A DNA stretch of 5,166 bases from Desulfocapsa sp. GTDB lineage: Bacteria > Desulfobacterota > Desulfobulbia > Desulfobulbales > Desulfocapsaceae. The translations under genes and the position numbers were made by a program. A model generated the notes under the pieces. It saw only the letters and a program-made list of their open reading frames with translations, searched no databases and was not told where the DNA came from. Below are positions 1 to 5,166 of this stretch, piece by piece. The stretch's first letter is position 1. Each line of letters starts with the position of its first letter. The stretch spans positions 1 to 5,166 of the forward strand of contig DAOVZA010000187.1 in the NCBI GenBank assembly GCA_030635405.1, in the 5' to 3' direction.

Positions 1-119
1 TGGCAAAAAGTATTCCTCCCCGACAATTATATAACAATGTCATTCCGTATGAGCATATCATTTCTGATTTGTTCATAACAGAAAATTCAACCAGCATGAA
101 TGTTTTGCTAAAAAGTCGA

Positions 120-190
120 AAGCCTAACATAATGTGTCGTTTCCATAAATAGGTAAATATACCTGTTTGTTAGTGCTAGGTGTTAGGCTT
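120..190. repeat. 10-bp perfect inverted repeat, attC-like ends
   Basis: AAGCCTAACA (120-129) and TGTTAGGCTT (181-190) are exact reverse complements separated by 51 bases. The inner 7-mers GCCTAAC (122-128) and GTTAGGC (182-188) fit the RYYYAAC and GTTRRRY R-box consensus of integron attC recombination sites. The resulting 67-bp span falls in the usual attC length range. Against this, the segments just inside the R boxes (130-144 and 171-180) do not pair well, so clear L boxes are missing, and no integrase or second site is present. It could equally be a regulatory palindrome or part of a terminator for an upstream gene. The repeat itself is certain; the attC reading is tentative. Confidence 0.85.
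145..170 (+). repeat. Hairpin inside the inverted repeat
   Basis: Bases 145-155 pair with 160-170 around a 4-base AATA loop: 11 pairs, of which two (146/169 and 150/165) are T-G wobbles. The core AGGTA-AATA-TACCT (151-164) is a perfect dyad. The wobbles are tolerated in + strand RNA or single-stranded DNA but would be A-C mismatches on the - strand, which slightly favours a + strand structure. The dyad could also be an operator; nothing in the window decides between these. Confidence 0.55.
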
Positions 191-236
191 CCTGCTTGTC
201 TGGGCGGTATTGTTTTATTTCTTTTATCAATCATAT

Positions 237-265
237 TTGACTTCTATTTCTTCACCCTATAAAAT
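237..265 (+). promoter_or_regulatory. Candidate sigma-70 promoter of the operon
   Basis: TTGACT (237-242) differs by one base from the -35 consensus TTGACA. TAAAAT (260-265) differs by one base from the -10 consensus TATAAT. The spacer is the ideal 17 bases (243-259). Transcription would start near 272, leaving a leader of about 70 bases before the kinase start at 344. No GG-N10-GC sigma-54 element was found on the + strand upstream of the kinase gene, so the operon is more likely expressed from a housekeeping promoter than driven by its own regulator. The call rests on sequence match only, in AT-rich DNA where chance matches occur. Confidence 0.45.
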
Positions 266-343
266 CAATTAAGGATGGCGTAGTTGCGATGAATTCGTCT
301 GGTTTGGTCCATACCGAAATATTAAAAAAGTGAAAAGAATACG

Positions 344-3300
344 ATGATTAAAGGGTTTCATAATTCATTTCTGAAAACCATATGTGTTGTGCAATTAGCT
401 GTTTTCACAGTGCTTACTGGAATGTCTATTAAGGTTTCGGCAGAGGACTCTGTTAAAGTTGGCATCTTCCAAAATAAACCGGTTGTCTATTTTGAGAATG
501 GCCCCAAAGGTCTGTTTGTTGAGGTTCTTGATTATGTTGCTGAAAAAGAAGGGTGGAACATAGAGTATGTAGTCTGTGATCTTAAGGAATGCATTGAGCT
601 CATTAATGCAAACGAATTAGATCTGATGACTTCGCTGGGGAAAAATCGAGAACGACTGAAAACATTGGCTTATTCTGAAGAACCAATATGGACTTTTTGG
701 GGAACTGTTTATGCTCATAGTCTTGAAATTCAGAATTTGTTTGATTTGCGTGATAAAAGAATTGGAGTGAGAAGTAATAGTAAGATCACTATTGGATTTA
801 AAAAGTTAATAGGTGGTTTTGAGATTCCGGTACAGTATGTGGAATTTGATAATTATGAACCTGCCTTTGAGGCTCTTCACACTAAAAGCATAGACGCTGT
901 AGTTGTTAATAACACATATGCTTTTGAGGAGCAGAAGGTAAGTGATACATGCCCAACCTCCATCGTTTTTAATCCTTTTTCTGCATATTTTGTTGCTCTT
1001 CAAAATGGTAGTCATTTGGAAAAACTGACGATAATAGATGAGCATGTCAGACTTCTTAAAGCAGATAAAGGTTCTCTGTTTTATTCATTTCAACAGAAAT
1101 TGACTGGCAGTCTTCCGGGGTATTGGACGGGGAAAAAAATTGGTATTGCTGCTGCAATTCTTTTCAGTGGCATTGTTATTCTCATGGCGTTTTGGCGATA
1201 TCGATCTCTTGTGGGTGTAAACAGGAAACTTGTTCAAAGTATTGCCGATCGTAAAAAAACTGAGAAACAACTGAAGCAAAGTGAGGAAAGGTTTCGTCGC
1301 ATGGTGAAGAATGCGGCTGATGCGATATTTCTGTTTGATGAAAAAGGAGAGTTTGAACTTGTTAATGAACAGGCGTGTAAAAGTCTGGGGTATACGGAAG
1401 ACGAATTACTGCAATTGAGTGTAGCAGATATTGCTCCTGAGTTGACGCAGGAGGAAGTGTTGGCGATTAACACTGGAACTTTTTCTGATCAGTGGCCACT
1501 AACAATGACAGGAACGCAAAAACGTAAGGATGGTTCCATATTTCCTGTGGAAGTCAGTACTGATAAAATAGAAATAGAGGGGGAGCCGAGATTTGTTGCT
1601 CTTGCTCGCGATATAAGCGAACGCAACAAAATAGAAGAAGTTACTCAAAAACAGGCTGTATTTGGACAGATTGTCGAAAATGCATTAAATGAAATTTATA
1701 TATTTGAAGTGGATACTCTCCTTTTTACACTAGTGAATAAAGGAGCTAGAGAGAATATTGGTTATACACTTGCAGAGTTACAGGAGTTAACTCCTGCTGA
1801 TATAAGACTTGGCGTCACTTTGGAAAAATTTGCAGAAACAATACAACCCCTAAAAGAAGATGAAGTTGAAATGCTTGTGTTTGAAACATGGCATCAACGT
1901 AAAGATGGTTCAAAATATCCGGTGGAAGTGCACCTTCAGAAAACAGTCACCCCGGGAAGACAGGTTTTTATTGCGGTCATAATAGATATTAGTCGACGTA
2001 ATGAACTGGAAGCAGAGAGAAGGAGACTGGCCGCTGCCATAGAACAGACATCGGAAACGATTGTGATCACTGATCGCAATGGAACAATCCAGTACGTTAA
2101 TCCTGCCTTTGAAACCCTTACCGGATATAGTCGTGAAGAAGCCATTGGGAATACTCCTCGTGTTCTGAAGAGCGGCAAGCATGATAAACTGTTTTATGAA
2201 AAAATGTGGACAAGCCTTCTCCAGGGAAATGTGTGGAAAGGTAACCTGATCAATCGTAAAAAAGATGGTTCTTTATTTGAAGAAGATGCCACTATTTCTC
2301 CCATGCAGGATAGTCATGGCCGGATAACCAATTTTGTGGCTGTTAAACGTGATGTAACCCGGGAAATTTCGCTTGAAAAACAATTACGACAGGCGATGAA
2401 GATGGAAGCCATCGGAACACTTGCCGGTGGTATTGCCCATGACTTTAATAATATCCTTGCCGCCATCCTTGGTTATGGAGAGATGGCAAGGGAACAGGTA
2501 GATGAGAACGATCAGCTTAAAAGTGACATCGACCAGGTGATCAGAGCTGGAAACAGGGCAAAGCAGCTGGTAAAACAGATTCTTACCTTTAGTCGTCAAG
2601 GGGAAGAAGATTTCTCTCCAATTGAGATTCAGCCCATTGTTAAAGAAGCTCTTAAGTTATTACGATCTTCTTTACCAAGCACCATTGAAATGCAGGAACA
2701 TATTGATCTGGAATGTCGACCTGTTCTTGCTGATTCCACTCAGATACATCAGGTGTTATTAAACTGCTGTACAAATGCAAAACATGCCATGGAAAAGGAT
2801 GGCGGAACATTAACGGTTTCTCTATCTGAAGTAAAAGTCACTGCACTTGGTAGTATTCCCGCCTGTCCACAGCTGGAAATCGGTATCTATCTTGATCTCT
2901 CAATTGGTGATACAGGTTGTGGCATGGATGCATTGACTCAATCGAAAATCTTTGATCCATTTTTTACCACTAAGGAGATAGGAAAGGGGACAGGGCTTGG
3001 ATTGGCTGTGGTACATGGAATTATCAAACAGCATAATGGGGAAATGAGTGTTGAAAGTAAGCCTGGTGAGGGGACTGTTTTTCATTTGTATCTGCCGGTC
3101 GTTGAAAAAGAAACACAGGTTGAATCTGATTCAGGTAAAAATGTGCAGTACGGCAGTGAGCGAATACTGGTTGTTGATGATGAGGCGGAAGTGGTTGTAA
3201 TGCTGCAGCGCATGCTGGAAATCTTAGGTTATACGGTGACTTCTTTTGCAAGCAGTGTGGATGCTCTTAATGCTTTTAAAGCAGCTCCTGATGACTTTGA

Positions 3301-3523
3301 CCTGCTTCTCACCGATATGACCATGCCTGAAATGACAGGAAAGGCTCTGACAAAAGAAATATTGGCAATACGTCCTGATTTCCCGGTTATTCTCTGTACT
3401 GGATTCAGTGAATCCATAGACGAAGATAAGGCGAAAGCTCTTGGTGTTCGGGAATATATCCTGAAACCTATTTTACGAAATCAACTGGCAGCAACTGTCA
3501 GAAAGGTATTTGATAATGGCTAA
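344..3523 (+). CDS. Membrane hybrid histidine kinase with periplasmic substrate-binding sensor and three PAS domains
   Basis: Senses an extracellular solute and controls a response regulator by phosphotransfer; inner membrane. Domains (residues): signal peptide 1-33, likely cut after Val-Ser-Ala33; SBP_bac_3 flytrap about 35-255, with Arg104 at the usual ligand-carboxylate position (RER motif followed by YSEEP); membrane helix about 266-284; coiled linker 286-315; PAS about 314-428, 436-551 and 560-675; HisKA with AHDFNN, phospho-acceptor His699; HATPase with N box Asn807/Asn811, G1 DTGCGM 856-861, F box FDPFFTTK 870-877, G2 GKGTGLGL 880-887; receiver about 940-1059 with Asp945/Asp946, phospho-acceptor Asp991, Thr1019 and Lys1041. 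All catalytic motifs look intact. ATG 344 is the first possible start after an in-frame TAA at 323; its ribosome site is weak (AAAAGAA, 333-339). No HPt domain is present. Overlaps the regulator gene by 8 bases, its probable partner. The ligand is unknown. Confidence 0.95.
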   Translation: MIKGFHNSFLKTICVVQLAVFTVLTGMSIKVSAEDSVKVGIFQNKPVVYFENGPKGLFVEVLDYVAEKEGWNIEYVVCDLKECIELINANELDLMTSLGKNRERLKTLAYSEEPIWTFWGTVYAHSLEIQNLFDLRDKRIGVRSNSKITIGFKKLIGGFEIPVQYVEFDNYEPAFEALHTKSIDAVVVNNTYAFEEQKVSDTCPTSIVFNPFSAYFVALQNGSHLEKLTIIDEHVRLLKADKGSLFYSFQQKLTGSLPGYWTGKKIGIAAAILFSGIVILMAFWRYRSLVGVNRKLVQSIADRKKTEKQLKQSEERFRRMVKNAADAIFLFDEKGEFELVNEQACKSLGYTEDELLQLSVADIAPELTQEEVLAINTGTFSDQWPLTMTGTQKRKDGSIFPVEVSTDKIEIEGEPRFVALARDISERNKIEEVTQKQAVFGQIVENALNEIYIFEVDTLLFTLVNKGARENIGYTLAELQELTPADIRLGVTLEKFAETIQPLKEDEVEMLVFETWHQRKDGSKYPVEVHLQKTVTPGRQVFIAVIIDISRRNELEAERRRLAAAIEQTSETIVITDRNGTIQYVNPAFETLTGYSREEAIGNTPRVLKSGKHDKLFYEKMWTSLLQGNVWKGNLINRKKDGSLFEEDATISPMQDSHGRITNFVAVKRDVTREISLEKQLRQAMKMEAIGTLAGGIAHDFNNILAAILGYGEMAREQVDENDQLKSDIDQVIRAGNRAKQLVKQILTFSRQGEEDFSPIEIQPIVKEALKLLRSSLPSTIEMQEHIDLECRPVLADSTQIHQVLLNCCTNAKHAMEKDGGTLTVSLSEVKVTALGSIPACPQLEIGIYLDLSIGDTGCGMDALTQSKIFDPFFTTKEIGKGTGLGLAVVHGIIKQHNGEMSVESKPGEGTVFHLYLPVVEKETQVESDSGKNVQYGSERILVVDDEAEVVVMLQRMLEILGYTVTSFASSVDALNAFKAAPDDFDLLLTDMTMPEMTGKALTKEILAIRPDFPVILCTGFSESIDEDKAKALGVREYILKPILRNQLAATVRKVFDNG
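3501..3515 (+). promoter_or_regulatory. Ribosome binding site that fixes the regulator start
   Basis: GAAAGG (3501-3506) lies inside the end of the kinase gene, nine bases before ATG 3516, a good spacing. An in-frame TTG at 3510 would also open the frame, but it sits only three bases after the GG and would add Met-Ile in front of a normal receiver start. ATG 3516 is therefore chosen. The arrangement suggests that ribosomes finishing the kinase help initiate the regulator. Confidence 0.7.
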
Positions 3524-4907
3524 GATTTTTGTTGTCGATGATGATGTGATGCTGCTTGAGATGCTTGTTAGTCAATTGGAACGTTCCGGGCATCAGGCAA
3601 ATTGTGCTGCAACTCTCACCGAAGGGCTGGAGAAGGTATCTGCAGGAGATTATGATGTTGTTTTCCTTGATGTCCAATTGCCCGATGGCAATGGACTCGA
3701 GTACATCCCCAGGTTCAAGGCAGTACCATCTTCTCCTGAAGTTATTATTATCACTGGAAAAGGTGATGAAAACGGTGCGGAAAAAGCTATTGTCAGCGGT
3801 GCCTGGAGCTACATAGAGAAACCCGATGTCATCAGGGAATTACTTTTACACCTGACTAGGGCGCTCCAGTACCAGAAAGAAAAAAGCAAGGCGAAAAATG
3901 TTCCGCTTGTACTCAAACGAGACGCCATTGTTGGTAAAAGTGCTCCGTTGGCGAAATGCCTCGATCAGGTCGCTCAGGCGGCTGTGTCAGATGCCAGCGT
4001 CCTGATCATGGGTGAAACAGGAACTGGTAAAGAGCTTTTCGCCAGAGCCATTCATGAGAATAGTACACGATCGGCAAATCCATTTATAACCGTTGATTGT
4101 GCGGCATTACCTGAAAATCTCATTGAAAGTATATTGTTTGGGCATGTCAAAGGGGCGTTTACAGGAGCTGACAGCAAACGGGAAGGATTGATCCAGCTGG
4201 CAGATGGAGGTACTTTGTTTCTTGATGAAATAGGAGAACTTCCAGTGGCTATCCAAAAAACATTTTTACGTGTTTTACAAGAGCGTGTGTATCGACCTGT
4301 GGGGTCTCATAAAGAAGAAAAAAGCGATTTTCGAGTCATTGCTGCAACCAATATTGACGTTGATCAAAGTGTGGAAAATGGCACATTTCGCAGTGATTTG
4401 ATGTATCGCTTAAAAGCATTTTCTTTTTCTCTTCCACCTTTAAGAGAAAGAAAAGAAGACATCAATATTTTGATAAGATCTTTTATTTCTCACGTATGCG
4501 ATCGCTCAAGAATAGTGAGTAAAGGGATTGAACCTGATTTTGTAGAACATCTTATGGACTATGACTGGCCAGGCAACGTAAGAGAACTGCAGCAAACCAT
4601 GGAGCAGGTTGTTGCCTGCGCCATTGATGTTCCTACATTATTTGCAAGGCATCTACCAGAACAGTTTCGTATTCGTTTTGCACAAGCTGCTATTCATTCG
4701 AAGTCGGTACCTGATTTCTCTGCTTTAGAGCTGTCGGAGCAGCCTTCAACGCAGCTTTTATGGAAGGACTACAAAAGTGCAACTGAGAAAAAGTATATCA
4801 TTGATCTTATGTACCGTGCCGAGGGCAATGTAACCATTGCCTGCAAACTTTCTAAACTTTCCAGAACCCGCCTTTATCAACTGCGGGAAAAATACGATTT
4901 GAGTTAA
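3516..4907 (+). CDS. NtrC-type sigma-54-dependent response regulator
   Basis: Cytoplasmic transcription activator, 463 residues, usual length for the family. Receiver about 1-118: acidic pair Asp8/Asp9, phospho-acceptor Asp52, Thr80, Lys102. AAA+ domain about 136-375: Walker A GETGTGKE 166-173 (Lys172), GAFTGA 213-218 for sigma-54 contact, Walker B LFLDE 234-238, sensor I ATN 277-279, arginine-finger region FRSDLMYRL 291-299 (Arg292, Arg298), sensor II WPGNVREL 351-358 (Arg356). After a variable linker, a Fis-type helix-turn-helix occupies about 422-463 (GNVTIACKL, LSRTRLYQL). Every motif needed for ATP hydrolysis and open-complex formation is present. In the family, phosphorylation drives ring assembly at upstream enhancers. 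ATG 3516 is preferred over TTG 3510 because of the ribosome site. The gene overlaps the kinase stop (3521-3523), so the pair is almost certainly cognate. Target promoters are not identifiable in the window. It resembles AtoC/ZraR-like regulators, but no specific name is justified. Confidence 0.96.
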   Translation: MAKIFVVDDDVMLLEMLVSQLERSGHQANCAATLTEGLEKVSAGDYDVVFLDVQLPDGNGLEYIPRFKAVPSSPEVIIITGKGDENGAEKAIVSGAWSYIEKPDVIRELLLHLTRALQYQKEKSKAKNVPLVLKRDAIVGKSAPLAKCLDQVAQAAVSDASVLIMGETGTGKELFARAIHENSTRSANPFITVDCAALPENLIESILFGHVKGAFTGADSKREGLIQLADGGTLFLDEIGELPVAIQKTFLRVLQERVYRPVGSHKEEKSDFRVIAATNIDVDQSVENGTFRSDLMYRLKAFSFSLPPLRERKEDINILIRSFISHVCDRSRIVSKGIEPDFVEHLMDYDWPGNVRELQQTMEQVVACAIDVPTLFARHLPEQFRIRFAQAAIHSKSVPDFSALELSEQPSTQLLWKDYKSATEKKYIIDLMYRAEGNVTIACKLSKLSRTRLYQLREKYDLS

Positions 4908-4950
4908 TCCTCTTCGATTATCCCATCCGCTACTTCAATGTGTCATTTCT

Positions 4951-5024
4951 GTAAATGGTCACAAAAGTGATCGTTGTTTGGTCAGTAAAGTGAATAATGA
5001 TCACATTGTTGCATTTACTTTTTT
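4951..5024 (+). terminator. Likely rho-independent terminator of the operon
   Basis: Begins 43 bases after the regulator stop. Outer stem GTAAATG (4951-4957) with CATTTAC (5012-5018), directly followed by six T (5019-5024). Inside it, 4967-4980 can pair with 4991-5004 (14 pairs as RNA, four of them G-U) around a 10-base loop. The stems are AU-rich and interrupted by internal loops, so efficiency may be modest. A smaller alternative, AGTAAA (4984-4989) with TTTACT (5014-5019), ends at the same T run. Confidence 0.5.
4954..5005. repeat. Dyad plus direct repeat, three mutually pairing arms
   Basis: Arm A AATGGTCAC (4954-4962) and arm C AATGATCAC (4996-5004) are direct repeats with one mismatch, both followed by A. 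Arm B GTGATCGTT (4967-4975) between them can pair with either: with A around an AAAA loop, or with C as part of the longer stem. The A/B junction also reads as a 16-bp dyad, GGTCAC-N4-GTGATC (4957-4972, one mismatch), the size of a typical enhancer-binding-protein operator. Whether it acts as RNA, as DNA or not at all cannot be told from the sequence. Confidence 0.6.
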
Positions 5025-5025
5025 G

Positions 5026-5066
5026 AGTGGTAGTGTTTTCTTTTTATTTACCCGGCTACTACCATT
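5026..5066. repeat. Second downstream inverted repeat
   Basis: AGTGGTAGTG (5026-5035) pairs with TACTACCATT (5057-5066): eight Watson-Crick pairs plus two wobbles, around a T-rich 21-base loop. GGTAGTG (5029-5035) also has a perfect second complement, CACTACC, at 5119-5125. No T run follows the stem on either strand, so it is not a clear terminator. The remaining DNA to 5166 has no supported gene. An 8-base direct repeat AGTTATCA (5110-5117 and 5149-5156) is present, of doubtful meaning. Confidence 0.45.
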
Positions 5067-5166
5067 ATCTACTCTCTTGACCTCCCCGTTGCTCTCCCTG
5101 TTTAAGCATAGTTATCACCACTACCGTAATTGATACAAGTCTTTAGGCAGTTATCAAACCAAGAAA

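Larger units (their letters stand above)
1..343. other. Upstream non-coding stretch
   Basis: No convincing gene was found here on either strand. One + frame is open from the window edge (base 3) to a TAG at 150-152, 49 codons, and could be the tail of an upstream gene. However, that length is expected fairly often by chance in AT-rich DNA, and the translation looks like no family I know. A - strand frame runs from an ATG at 97 to the window edge without a ribosome binding site. The stretch contains an inverted repeat (120-190), an inner hairpin (145-170) and a candidate promoter (237-265), listed separately. A 14-codon ORF (289-333) lies in the putative leader and is not supported as a gene. 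Confidence 0.6.

Noticed and set aside
1..16. sigma-54-like TGGCA at the window start
   Set aside because: The -12 position reads TTC where GC is required, so the essential GC dinucleotide is missing.
1..97. Minus-strand ORF beginning at ATG 97 and leaving the window
   Set aside because: It has no ribosome binding site, no recognisable motif and only about 32 codons in view.
1..152. Open + frame from base 3 to TAG 150-152 as the end of an upstream gene
   Set aside because: 49 codons is within chance for AT-rich DNA, there is no recognisable protein pattern, and it would run through the inverted repeat. It remains possible but unsupported.
273..287. sigma-54-like GG...TTGC before the kinase
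   Set aside because: The GG to GC spacing is 11 or 7 bases, depending on which GG is used, not the invariant 10.
806..3417. Several minus-strand and one + frame-shifted ORFs of 60-90 codons inside the two genes
   Set aside because: They lie wholly within well-supported coding sequence, show no domains and look like shadow frames.
5077..5105. TTGACC as a -35 box for a downstream gene
   Set aside because: The best -10 at a usable distance is TTTAAG (18-base spacer), only four of six matches, and no gene start follows in the window.
5104..5121. Minus-strand GG-N10-GC (TGG at -24, TGC at -12)
   Set aside because: Spacing fits, but most of the remaining consensus does not, and it would transcribe back into the end of the regulator gene with no ORF to serve.

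Overview
The window holds one complete two-gene signalling operon on the + strand with non-coding flanks. It suggests a Gram-negative, AT-leaning bacterium (roughly 30-50 % GC in hand-counted lines). The kinase has a signal peptide and a periplasmic substrate-binding domain, several PAS domains and a receiver, and is paired with a sigma-54 activator. That style is common in Desulfobacterota (sulfate reducers and relatives). The taxonomic placement is inference from domain style only.

Layout. Positions 1-343 contain no convincing gene. They hold a long inverted repeat (120-129 with 181-190) whose ends match the R-box consensus of integron attC sites, an inner hairpin (145-170), and a plausible sigma-70 promoter (237-265). 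Positions 344-3523 encode a 1059-residue membrane hybrid histidine kinase: signal peptide, periplasmic SBP_bac_3 (Venus flytrap) sensor, one membrane helix, three PAS domains, HisKA, HATPase and a C-terminal receiver. Positions 3516-4907 encode a 463-residue NtrC-type response regulator: receiver, AAA+ sigma-54 activation domain with intact GAFTGA, and Fis-type helix-turn-helix. The two genes overlap by 8 bases. Positions 4908-5166 are non-coding, with a likely terminator (4951-5024) and further hairpins and dyads.

Working model. A small solute, possibly an amino acid or similar carboxylate, would bind outside the inner membrane. PAS inputs, one resembling flavin-type PAS domains, would add a cytoplasmic signal. 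The kinase would autophosphorylate at His699 and control phosphorylation of Asp52 on the regulator, which would then open sigma-54 promoters. No HPt domain is encoded here, so how the kinase's own receiver joins the relay is unresolved. No good sigma-54 promoter is visible, so the target genes probably lie outside the window.

The core genes are typical of known families. The points most worth a second look are the attC-like palindrome upstream, the competing hairpins downstream, and the mixed sensory inputs of the kinase.
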